Shown here piece after piece: positions 7,022 through 14,514 of a DNA stretch of 27,936 nt (positions are counted from its first letter, which is position 1; each line of letters opens with the position of its first letter). The notes under the pieces were generated by a model. It saw only the letters and a list, made by a program, of their open reading frames with translations. It had not been told where the DNA came from and did no database searches. The DNA lies in NCBI GenBank assembly GCA_964648365.1, contig CAZYLK010000070.1, positions 1 through 27,936 of the forward strand. The letters are read 5' to 3'. Both the position numbers and the translations under genes were made by a program. This DNA is from SURF-32 sp964648365 (GTDB lineage: Bacteria > Planctomycetota > Phycisphaerae > UBA1845).

Positions 7022-9241
7022 ATGCGAGAAACGGCCCCGGCGTCGGGCCGATGCCACTCGCCGTTTCGCTCGACGCGGCCCCGTTGGTGTGCTGACCCGT
7101 ATCCGCACCGGCCGGTCGTGGTGTTCCTGCTCTCGGTGTTTGTGTCTGTTCGTGCAGAGGCGCAACAGACGCCGCCCGCGCCTGCTCCCGGGTCGGAGGA
7201 AAACGTCCGCTGCCTCAACTGCCACGGGCAGGAGCGGATGGCTCAACTGTCGCCACAGCAGCGGGCGGGCATGGTGTCGGTGGCGCCGGCCAAGCCGCGT
7301 GCGAGTTCCGAGGGGTTGTTCGTCCCGGCCGCGCGTTTTGCCGGCAGCGTGCATGGCGGGCTTCGCTGTCTCGACTGCCATCCGCGGGCCGCCACGCTTC
7401 CCCATCCCGGCGACCTGCCGGATCCCGACTGCGCCCGCTGTCATGCGGCGGAGGCCGAGGGCTTCAGCGTCAGTGCGCATGCGCACCCGACGAAGACGGA
7501 CAACGGCCCATCGCCCAAGTGCTGGACCTGTCACGGCCACCACGAAATCCTTCCGCCCACGGAGCGCGCGTCGCACACCTATCCACTCAACGTCGTCAAG
7601 ATCTGCACCGAGTGTCACCAGCAGCACGGCGCCGCGCCGAACGCGGCGATGCAGGGCAAGGATCTGGTCGAGCGCTACATGGACAGCGTTCACGGCCAGG
7701 CGCTGGTGGGCGCCGGGCTGCCGATTGCGGCCACCTGCCCGGACTGCCACGGCGCTCACGACGTACGGCCGTCGAGCGATCCGGCGTCGCGCGTCCACCG
7801 CGATCAGATTCCGGACACCTGCGGCCGGTGCCACGTCGGTGTGGAAGAAGTCTACCTGACCAGCGTCCACGCTCAGGTCAACGCGGAAAGCGACGGCAAG
7901 CTGGAGGCGGCGGTATGCACAAGCTGTCACACCGCCCACCGGATCACCCATGCGGAAACGGACGCTTTCGCCCGCGACATCGTGCTGGAGTGCGGCACGT
8001 GTCACGAAGACCTGTACGCGACGTATCGCGAGACCTATCACGGGCAGGTGAACCGGCTGGGGTATCGGCGGGCGGCGCGGTGCAGCGACTGCCACGGCGG
8101 GCATGACGTGCGCCGGGTCGCCGACGCGGCGTCGCACCTGTCGAGCGAGAACATCGTGGCGACGTGCGGCAAGTGTCATGAGGGCGCCACCGCCAGCTTT
8201 GCCGAGTTCATCCCACACGCAGACTTCCGCAAGCCGGGCGACAGCAAGCTGCTCTACGGCATCTGGCTGTACTTCATGATCGTGATGAGCGTCACGTTCA
8301 CGTTCTTCGGCCTGCACTCGATCTTCTGGTGGGTGCGGGCGCGGGTCGAGCGGCTGCGCAGCGCGTCGCCCGTCCACGGGGGCGCGGCGGCTCACGGCCA
8401 CAACCCGGGCGAACGGACCATGACCCGGTTCCGGCCGATTCATCGCTTCACACATGCACTGGTGATTACCAGCTTCATGGGCCTGACCATCACGGGCCTG
8501 CCGCTGAAGTTCAGCGACCAGCCGTGGGCGCTGACCATCGCCGGGGCATTGGGGGGGGGCAACGCCCTGGGCATTCTGCACCGCATCTTCGCCTGTGTGA
8601 TGTGCGTCTACGTCTGCATCCACGTCGGCGTCATCTGGCGCTGGGTGCGCGACCAGATGCGGGGCGGGCGGCGTGGATGGCTGTTCGGGCCGGACTCGAT
8701 GATGCCGCGCTGGAAAGACCTGCGCGACCTGATTGGCATGTTGCGCTGGTTCGTGGGTCTGGGACCGAAGCCGCAGTTCGACCGCTGGACGTACTGGGAG
8801 AAGTTCGACTACTGGGCGGACGCCTTCGGGACGGTCATCATCGGCGGCTCGGGCCTGTTGCTGGCGTTTCCGGTCGTCGCGGGGGCGGTGCTGCCGGGTT
8901 GGATCTTCAACGTGGCGACGATCGTCCACGGATACGAAGCGCTGCTGGCGGTCGGCTTCATTTTCACCATGCACTTCTTCAACGCCCACTTGCGGGTGGA
9001 GAAGTTCCCGACGGACTCGGTGATTTTCACCGGTCGCATCAGCGAGTCGGAGATGAAGGAGGAGCGGCCGCTCCAATACGAGCGGATGGTGCGGGAAGAG
9101 TCGATCGAGTCGCTGGTCGCGTCGCCGGTGTCGGGCGGGTTCCACCGGTTCGTGCGCATCATGGGCATCGTGCTGCTGGTCGTCGGGTTGACGATCGTGG
9201 GGCTGATCATCTGGGCGGGCGTGACGGGGGTCGTGAGGTAA
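7022..9241 (+). CDS. Undecahaem cytochrome c fused to a b-type membrane domain (CbcL-like architecture), copy 1
   Basis: 739 residues from the ATG at 7022; starts at 6896 and 6989 are also in frame. The 7022 start leaves a basic N-region, then the export core VVVFLLSVFVSV and a likely cleavage at AEA-QQ, and it lies downstream of the candidate promoter. Eleven CXXCH sites run from residue 64 (CLNCH) to 382 (CGKCH). A first membrane helix (about 410-438) leads into a cytochrome b561/FdnI/HydC-like domain (about 466-739) with helices bearing HRFTHA, LHRI, HVGV, HGYEALL and HFFNAH histidines that could bind b haems. The layout matches Geobacter CbcL, a nonahaem c domain fused to a dihaem b domain that oxidises menaquinol, but with two more c haems. 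The gene ends 5 bp before the second 15-motif cytochrome. The role in quinone/periplasm electron transfer is inferred. Confidence 0.9.
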   Translation: MRETAPASGRCHSPFRSTRPRWCADPYPHRPVVVFLLSVFVSVRAEAQQTPPAPAPGSEENVRCLNCHGQERMAQLSPQQRAGMVSVAPAKPRASSEGLFVPAARFAGSVHGGLRCLDCHPRAATLPHPGDLPDPDCARCHAAEAEGFSVSAHAHPTKTDNGPSPKCWTCHGHHEILPPTERASHTYPLNVVKICTECHQQHGAAPNAAMQGKDLVERYMDSVHGQALVGAGLPIAATCPDCHGAHDVRPSSDPASRVHRDQIPDTCGRCHVGVEEVYLTSVHAQVNAESDGKLEAAVCTSCHTAHRITHAETDAFARDIVLECGTCHEDLYATYRETYHGQVNRLGYRRAARCSDCHGGHDVRRVADAASHLSSENIVATCGKCHEGATASFAEFIPHADFRKPGDSKLLYGIWLYFMIVMSVTFTFFGLHSIFWWVRARVERLRSASPVHGGAAAHGHNPGERTMTRFRPIHRFTHALVITSFMGLTITGLPLKFSDQPWALTIAGALGGGNALGILHRIFACVMCVYVCIHVGVIWRWVRDQMRGGRRGWLFGPDSMMPRWKDLRDLIGMLRWFVGLGPKPQFDRWTYWEKFDYWADAFGTVIIGGSGLLLAFPVVAGAVLPGWIFNVATIVHGYEALLAVGFIFTMHFFNAHLRVEKFPTDSVIFTGRISESEMKEERPLQYERMVREESIESLVASPVSGGFHRFVRIMGIVLLVVGLTIVGLIIWAGVTGVVR
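8551..8559 (+). repeat. Run of nine G within the coding sequence
   Basis: A G9 homopolymer lies inside the b domain of the 11-haem/b fusion gene and encodes part of a Leu-Gly-Gly-Gly stretch. Such tracts can slip during replication, and they are also a common place for sequencing errors. The reading frame is intact here. Confidence 0.9.
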
Positions 9242-9246
9242 TCGCG

Positions 9247-10872
9247 ATGCGCGAGCAATCCGCCAATCCCGTTCGATCCGAGCGATGCGGCCGCCCGACG
9301 CCCTGCGGGCGAAGAAGGGTGAGACGTTTCAACCGCAGTTTGCTGCGTCGTGTTGACCTGCCGTTGCTCCTGCTCGTCATTGGGACACTCGTCCTCATCG
9401 GCGGGTGCCGGCGGGGGGCGGAAGCGCCGGGTCCACCCAGCGCGGCCGGAGCGCCCGAGACTGCGGATCATCGCGATGGGGCCGGCGAGAGTGACTTGTC
9501 CACGGCACGTGACTCGCAGCGCTCAAGCCCGAAAGCCCCGGAGTCGGTCGCGCCGGCATCGCCGCCGCCGGACGCCGGCGATTGCGCCAACGCCGCCTGT
9601 CACGGCGAACTTGCCCGGCGGCCCTTCGTTCATGCACCGCTGGCCGACGGCACATGTGCATCCTGTCATGGGAATGAGGAGCCGGGTCACCAGTTTCCGT
9701 TGGCGCAACCGGACCCGCAGCTTTGTCTGCGCTGCCACGACACGTTCGGGCTTAAAGGCCACACCCACGCGCCGCTGAGCCGGAACGGGTGTCTCGTCTG
9801 CCACGATCCGCACAGCTCGCACGCGCCGAACCTGCTTGCGGCGGGCGGCGTGGAACTGACCTGCCTGGGTTGTCACGCGCTGGATCGCAAAGCGGTGCTG
9901 CACGGGCCGTTCGCCCTGGGCGAATGCACCGCCTGTCACGATCCGCACGAGAGCGACCATCCGAACCTCCTCCGCGGTGGAGACAAGGACGAACACTGCT
10001 TCCTCTGCCATGGTGAATCGCGCGAGCACTGGCAGACGGCCGCCAGCTTCCACGAGCCGATGAAGCAGGGGTGCAGCGGATGCCACCTGCCGCACACGTC
10101 GGACCATGCCGGCCTGCTCGAAACGCCGGTCGAGGATCTGTGCTTCTCGTGTCACGCCGACGTTCAGCGGACCGTGACCTCCGCCGCCGCGCCGCACGGC
10201 GCCGTCATGACCGAGCGGAAGTGTGCCCACTGCCACGACCCCCATGCCGCGCCGGGAGAGTTCCTGCTGCGGAAGGGAACCAAAGAGATCTGCCTGAGTT
10301 GTCACGACCGGCCGTTACAGGCGCTGGACGGGATGACGATCCCTGACATGCGGCCGGTGCTGGAGCGCAGCTTCCCGCACGGACCGGTCGAGAGCGGGCA
10401 GTGTACCGCCTGTCACGACGTCCACGGCGGGCGGAGCAAGCGGCTGCTGCACGAGCAGTTTCCCGAGTCGTTCTACGGATCATTCGAACTCCGCGTCTAC
10501 GCGCTGTGCTTCCAGTGCCACGATGCCGACCTGGTCACACAGGAACGCACGGCGACGGCCACCGGCTTTCGCACCGGCGATCGCAACCTGCACTTCGTCC
10601 ACGTCAACCGCGAAGCAAAGGGCCGAACGTGCCGCACCTGTCACGAGATCCACGGCAGCGACCTGCCGCGGCACATGGCGTCCGAGGTGCCGTTCGAATC
10701 GGGCGGGTGGACGCTGCCGATCCGCTTCGAGAAGACCGACACCGGCGGGCGGTGCAGTCCGGGCTGCCACCAGCCATACGACTACGACCGGACGCGGGCC
10801 ATGCCGAACATCGGCGCGCGACCGGCGCCGGAATCGCCCGCCGCGGGCGAAGACGAGGGAGGACCAGAGTGA
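9247..10872 (+). CDS. Multihaem cytochrome c of the doubled-CXXCH type, probable lipoprotein, 13 canonical plus 2 atypical haem sites (copy B)
   Basis: 541 residues. The ATG at 9247 follows the previous stop by 5 bp. A basic N-region and the hydrophobic run LPLLLLVIGTLVLIGG end in a lipobox-like IGGC, so the mature protein is probably a lipoprotein. An Ala/Pro/Ser-rich linker of about 70 residues follows. Then come CANAACH (CX4CH), thirteen CXXCH sites in alternating doubled pattern (CTACHDPHES, CFLCH, CAHCHDPHAA, and so on) and a final CSPGCH (CX3CH). The set matches the cytochrome at 5057-6502 site for site, including LHFVHVNRE-type and CHDPHA motifs, so the two are paralogues. Lipid anchoring plus many haems suggests an electron conduit at the membrane or cell surface; that is inference. 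It is co-directional with and touching the next gene. Confidence 0.92.
   Translation: MREQSANPVRSERCGRPTPCGRRRVRRFNRSLLRRVDLPLLLLVIGTLVLIGGCRRGAEAPGPPSAAGAPETADHRDGAGESDLSTARDSQRSSPKAPESVAPASPPPDAGDCANAACHGELARRPFVHAPLADGTCASCHGNEEPGHQFPLAQPDPQLCLRCHDTFGLKGHTHAPLSRNGCLVCHDPHSSHAPNLLAAGGVELTCLGCHALDRKAVLHGPFALGECTACHDPHESDHPNLLRGGDKDEHCFLCHGESREHWQTAASFHEPMKQGCSGCHLPHTSDHAGLLETPVEDLCFSCHADVQRTVTSAAAPHGAVMTERKCAHCHDPHAAPGEFLLRKGTKEICLSCHDRPLQALDGMTIPDMRPVLERSFPHGPVESGQCTACHDVHGGRSKRLLHEQFPESFYGSFELRVYALCFQCHDADLVTQERTATATGFRTGDRNLHFVHVNREAKGRTCRTCHEIHGSDLPRHMASEVPFESGGWTLPIRFEKTDTGGRCSPGCHQPYDYDRTRAMPNIGARPAPESPAAGEDEGGPE
10857..10862 (+). promoter_or_regulatory. Ribosome binding site for the copy B thioredoxin/TPR gene
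   Basis: GGGAGG lies nine bases before the ATG at 10872, inside the 3' end of the cytochrome gene. It supports this start over the much longer upstream reading frame. Confidence 0.7.
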
Positions 10873-11870
10873 TGTTAAACACCGCACGGGCCATCCCGGC
10901 GATCATGTTACTGGCCGCGCCGCTCGTTCACGCGGCCGCGCCCGATCACCTGCGTCACGTGAACCCTGGCGACCCGCTGCCGGCGTTCGACTGTGCCGGT
11001 CTGGGTTCGCAGCGCGTCCGCAGCGCCGACCTGGAGGGCAAGGTTCTGGTGCTGGTCTACGTGGCCGCCCACCAGAGGCAGTCCGATGCGGCGATGACGG
11101 CCGCGCATGAGGTCGTCAGCGGGGAGCAGCGAGAGGAGACCGCACTTGTTTTCATGTCGGCGGATTCGGACCAGCAGGCGTGGTTCCGCGAGCGCCAGGG
11201 TGTGATCGGCGCCAACGAACCGTTTGCGTTCGACCTGGGTCGCAAGTTCGCCGGGCAGATCGGCCTGATCGTGTATCCCACGACCATCGTGACCAAAGCC
11301 GACGGGACGCTTCTGCACGTGATCGCGAGCTGGACGCCGCAGGATCGCCGGCGGCTGGAGGTTTACGTCCGTCACGCGCTGGGAGAATTGAGCGAAGCGC
11401 AGTTCATCGAGGAAATGTCCACGCCGGCCGTCGTGGGAGACCTTGCATCGCAACGGTCGGCCAGCCACCGCGCCGCGGCGGCGATCCTGCGCCGGCAGGG
11501 TCAACTCGCGGCGGCCACGCAGGAACTGTCGCGAGCGCTGTCGGCGGCGCCTACCGCGTGGGAAGCCGCACTGGACCTGGCGGACCTGCACCTGGCGACG
11601 CGCAACGTGGCGGAAGCGGAGCGACTCGTGGCCGACGTGCTGGCGCGCCACCCTGATGTGCCTCGGGCCGCGCTGCTCATGGGGCTGATCGACATCGAGG
11701 AGGGGCGATTGGGTGACGCCGAACGGCGACTGCTGCCGCTGCAAAACACCTATCCGGACACGGTTCAGGTGCAATATGCCCTGGGGAGGCTCTTCGCGCA
11801 GAAGGGTGACGTGCAGACCGCGGCTGAGCATTACCGCCTTGCCGCTGAGGCCGCGCTGAGTGAACGCTGA
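10872..11870 (+). CDS. Exported thioredoxin-fold protein with C-terminal TPRs, lacking active-site cysteines (copy B)
   Basis: 332 residues. The ATG overlaps the preceding TGA by one base (TGATG) and has a good ribosome binding site. A signal peptide spans residues 1-20 (IPAIMLLAAPLVHAAA). A thioredoxin-like domain (about 25-175) contains the cis-proline segment VYPTTIV. At the catalytic position the sequence reads YVAAHQRQSDAAM with no cysteine, as in the paralogue at 4020-5060. TPR-like repeats follow (about 195-330, for example ALDLADLHLATRNVAEAERL). In both clusters this gene directly follows the 15-motif cytochrome, so the two products probably act together, for instance in docking or assembling the cytochrome. 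The biochemical role is not known. Confidence 0.87.
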   Translation: MLNTARAIPAIMLLAAPLVHAAAPDHLRHVNPGDPLPAFDCAGLGSQRVRSADLEGKVLVLVYVAAHQRQSDAAMTAAHEVVSGEQREETALVFMSADSDQQAWFRERQGVIGANEPFAFDLGRKFAGQIGLIVYPTTIVTKADGTLLHVIASWTPQDRRRLEVYVRHALGELSEAQFIEEMSTPAVVGDLASQRSASHRAAAAILRRQGQLAAATQELSRALSAAPTAWEAALDLADLHLATRNVAEAERLVADVLARHPDVPRAALLMGLIDIEEGRLGDAERRLLPLQNTYPDTVQVQYALGRLFAQKGDVQTAAEHYRLAAEAALSER

Positions 11871-11965
11871 ACGGCGAGCGGTGCTTTCGCTCGTGTAATG
11901 ACCATGACTACCACGATCAGAGAAACGCCGGATTACCGTTCGCGATCCTACCTCGCCAGCGAGCT

Positions 11966-12117
11966 GCGGGCTTCAGCCCGCGCGGAGTTCAGGCCTTTGG
12001 TGCGGGTGCGAATCGCGCGCAGCGATCCTGGCGGAGCAGAGGATCAACCGGCGGGGGCGCTCCGCGCCGTTCGCAACCGGCTACGGGTTGGAACCTTCGC
12101 GCGGGCCCAAGCCCGCG
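11966..12117. repeat. Cluster of GC palindromes resembling REP elements
   Basis: GCGGGC-TTCA-GCCCGC occurs at 11966-11981 and CGCGGGC-CCAA-GCCCGCG at 12100-12117. Between them CAACC…GGTTG forms a smaller stem at 12074-12090. The two main palindromes share the core GCGGGCNNNAGCCCGC. Such short stems are typical of extragenic repeats, which argues that this stretch is untranslated and that the downstream gene starts after it. Confidence 0.65.
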
Positions 12118-12149
12118 GCTCGGTCGATCCGGGCTGCGGCGCGCCGCGC

Positions 12150-14315
12150 GTGGAGCGGGCGCTTGGGCGTCGGACCGTGCTTGCGCTGATCATCCTCGCG
12201 GCATTTGGGATCTCCGTGCCGGCTCAGGCCCAGATGCCGCCTGAGAATCTGCGCTGCCTGAATTGCCACGCCAACGCCTCGATCATCCACTCATCCGCCG
12301 CGGTCCGCGCCGGCATGGTGCGGCCGTTGGCGCGGGAGGCGCCGCGGGAGGATCCGACGGCGCTGCTGATCGCGACGGATGTCTACCAGACGTCGGCGCA
12401 TGCGCGGACGGCGTGTACCTCGTGCCACGTGGACTGCGAGACGCTGCCGCACGCGATCCGCACGTCGCCGGCGCAGTGCGGCAGGTGCCACGGCCAACAG
12501 CAGTCCGAATACGACGAAAGCGTCCACGGACGCGGACGCGCCGGCGGCGACGCCGCGGCGGCCCGATGCGCGGACTGCCACGGCTCGCACGACATCCTGA
12601 CGCATCGCAACCCGCAGTCGCGGACGTACAAGCTCCAGCTTCCATTCACGTGCGCGAAGTGCCACGCCAATCCGCGGATGATGGAAGGCGCGGGCGTTCA
12701 CCAGCCGCACGCGGCCGAGCAGTACATCGACAGCATGCACGGACGGGGGCTCATCAAGGAAGGACTGATCGTCGCTCCTTCATGCAACGACTGTCACGGC
12801 GTCCATGCCATGTTTCCGGCGGACGATCCGCGTTCGTCCATCCACAAGAGCAACATGCCGGATACCTGCGGCCGTTGCCACGTCGGCGTGCAGCAGATCT
12901 ACCGCAACAGTATTCATGGCAAACTGCTGGAAGCCGGCGATCCGCGCGGGCCGGTCTGCGCCACCTGTCACTCCGCCCACGAAATCATCACGCCCACCGA
13001 GATCGCGTTCAAGCTGCACAGCGACGAGCGCTGCGGCCAGTGCCACGAAGACCGGCTGGAACGCTACCGCGAGACGTTCCACGGCAAGGCGATGGCGCTC
13101 GGCCTGCCCGGCGTGGCGGCGTGCCACGACTGCCACGGCCACCACGACATCGTAGGCGTCAGCGACCCGGGCAGCCGGCTCTATGGCGAAAGCCGATTGC
13201 AGACCTGCCGGCAGTGTCATCCAAAGGCGGAAGCGGGGTTCACCAGTTACATCGCCCATGCCGATCACAGCGACCGCGAAAATTACCCGGCGCTCTACTG
13301 GACGTTCATGTTCATGACGGCCATCGTGCTGGGCACCTTCGCGTTCTTCGGCGTGCATACGCTGCTGTGGCTGGTGCGCTCGGCGGCGCTCTACTGGCGC
13401 GATCCGAAGGCGTTCAAGGAAGCCAAGGTCAAGGCCATTACCGACGACGAAGTTTACATTCGCTTCCGCCCCTTCGAGCGATTCCTTCACCTGCTGGTCG
13501 TGGTGAGCTTCCTTCTGCTGGTGGCCACCGGCATGCCGCTGAAGTTCTACGATGCCGCGTGGGCCAAGACGATGGTGCGCTACATGGGCGGGCTGGAATC
13601 CGCCGGCACGCTGCACCGCATCGGCGCGGTGATCACGTTTGTCTACTTCGGCCTGCACCTGCTGAGCCTGTCGAAGGCGTTCGTCCGCCGCCGGCACGAG
13701 TTCAAGAACCCGAAGACGGGCCGCTACAGCCTGCGGCAGTATCTGAAGGTCGCGTTCGGTCCGGACATGCCGCTGCCCAACTTCGACGACGTGCGCGACT
13801 GGTGGGCGCATCAGAAGTGGTTCTTCGGCCGCGGCCCGCGCCCGCAGTTCGACAAGTGGACTTACTGGGAAAAATTTGATTACTTTGCGGTGTTCTGGGG
13901 CGTGGCCGTCATCGGCCTCAGCGGGCTGGTGATGTGGTTCCCGGTGGCTTTTACGAAGATTCTGCCCGGCTGGATCATCAACGTGGCCGTGATTATTCAC
14001 AGCGACGAGGCCCTGCTGGCTGCCGGGTTCATCTTTACGTTCCACTTTTTCAACGTTCACTTCCGCCCCGAAAAGTTTCCAATGGATCCGGTGATCTTTT
14101 CAGGTCGCATGAGCCGCACCGAACTGCTCCACGAGCGCAAGCGCTGGCTGGACCGTCTCGAAGGGAGCGGACAACTGGAGAAAATGCGGCTCAAGGACGA
14201 ATGGTCGCAGTGGAAGCGGGTGATGCATCCGGTGGGCTTCCTGGCGTTCACGATCGGCGTGGCGCTGCTGGTGCTGATCTTCATGGGAATGGGATCGCGG
14301 CTGCTGAGCCCGTAA
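12150..14315 (+). CDS. Undecahaem cytochrome c fused to a b-type membrane domain (CbcL-like architecture), copy 2
   Basis: 721 residues from the GTG at 12150. The open frame continues back to ATG 11898, but those 84 residues are encoded by REP-like palindromes. The GTG start gives a textbook signal peptide (ERALGRRTVLALIILAAFG, cleavage near AQAQ). Eleven CXXCH sites run from residue 36 (CLNCH) to 353 (CRQCH). A membrane helix (ALYWTFMFMTAIVLGTFAFF) leads to a b561/FdnI/HydC-like domain with FERFLHLL, LHRIG, FGLHLL, HSDEALLA and HFFNVH histidines. It resembles the fusion at 7022-9241 throughout (for example KWTYWEKFDY versus RWTYWEKFDY), so the two are paralogues. It closes the rightward cluster. 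It probably exchanges electrons between menaquinone and periplasmic haems; the direction is unknown. Confidence 0.9.
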   Translation: MERALGRRTVLALIILAAFGISVPAQAQMPPENLRCLNCHANASIIHSSAAVRAGMVRPLAREAPREDPTALLIATDVYQTSAHARTACTSCHVDCETLPHAIRTSPAQCGRCHGQQQSEYDESVHGRGRAGGDAAAARCADCHGSHDILTHRNPQSRTYKLQLPFTCAKCHANPRMMEGAGVHQPHAAEQYIDSMHGRGLIKEGLIVAPSCNDCHGVHAMFPADDPRSSIHKSNMPDTCGRCHVGVQQIYRNSIHGKLLEAGDPRGPVCATCHSAHEIITPTEIAFKLHSDERCGQCHEDRLERYRETFHGKAMALGLPGVAACHDCHGHHDIVGVSDPGSRLYGESRLQTCRQCHPKAEAGFTSYIAHADHSDRENYPALYWTFMFMTAIVLGTFAFFGVHTLLWLVRSAALYWRDPKAFKEAKVKAITDDEVYIRFRPFERFLHLLVVVSFLLLVATGMPLKFYDAAWAKTMVRYMGGLESAGTLHRIGAVITFVYFGLHLLSLSKAFVRRRHEFKNPKTGRYSLRQYLKVAFGPDMPLPNFDDVRDWWAHQKWFFGRGPRPQFDKWTYWEKFDYFAVFWGVAVIGLSGLVMWFPVAFTKILPGWIINVAVIIHSDEALLAAGFIFTFHFFNVHFRPEKFPMDPVIFSGRMSRTELLHERKRWLDRLEGSGQLEKMRLKDEWSQWKRVMHPVGFLAFTIGVALLVLIFMGMGSRLLSP

Positions 14316-14326
14316 GCGGCTGGCTG

Positions 14327-14512
14327 TCACCGCTGGTTAACGGGGCGCCGCGCGGCGTCGGACATCACGCCGGGGTGAATGACCTTGAGCGCCACCTGTC
14401 GGCGGGGCTGCTCCTGCCACGCCCCAAACACGCTACCCATGCCGCTCCTGCGCAGCACGCCGCGCGCCAGATTCACCCGCGCCCTTCCGCAGGCGACGAC
14501 GCGCCGGCGCAC
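14327..14512 (-). pseudogene. Truncated Ser/Thr protein kinase fragment
   Basis: A 61-residue reading frame matches only the start of a kinase domain. GMGSVFGAWQEQPRRQ and VALKVIHPGV align with GMGIVYEATQEHPNRP and VALKVIHPGV of the full kinase next door, and the DNA is clearly similar too (for example CATCACGCCGGGGTGAAT versus GATCACGCCGGGATGAAT). The Gly-rich loop and ATP-binding Lys survive, but the HRDLKPDN and DFG motifs and everything after them are absent. The fragment ends 12 bp before the end of the cytochrome gene on the other strand. It is best read as the remnant of a tandem kinase gene cut by a deletion or rearrangement. Confidence 0.72.
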
Positions 14513-14514
14513 CC

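Noticed and set aside
6905..9145. A 746-residue antisense frame opposite the first 11-haem/b fusion gene
   Set aside because: It mirrors high-GC coding on the other strand, has no domains or export signal, and is His/Arg/Ala-rich throughout.
14346..14357. Palindrome CGCCGCGCGGCG after the cytochrome cluster as a terminator
   Set aside because: It has no loop and no T-run, and it lies in the kinase remnant where it is explained by Arg/Ala codons.
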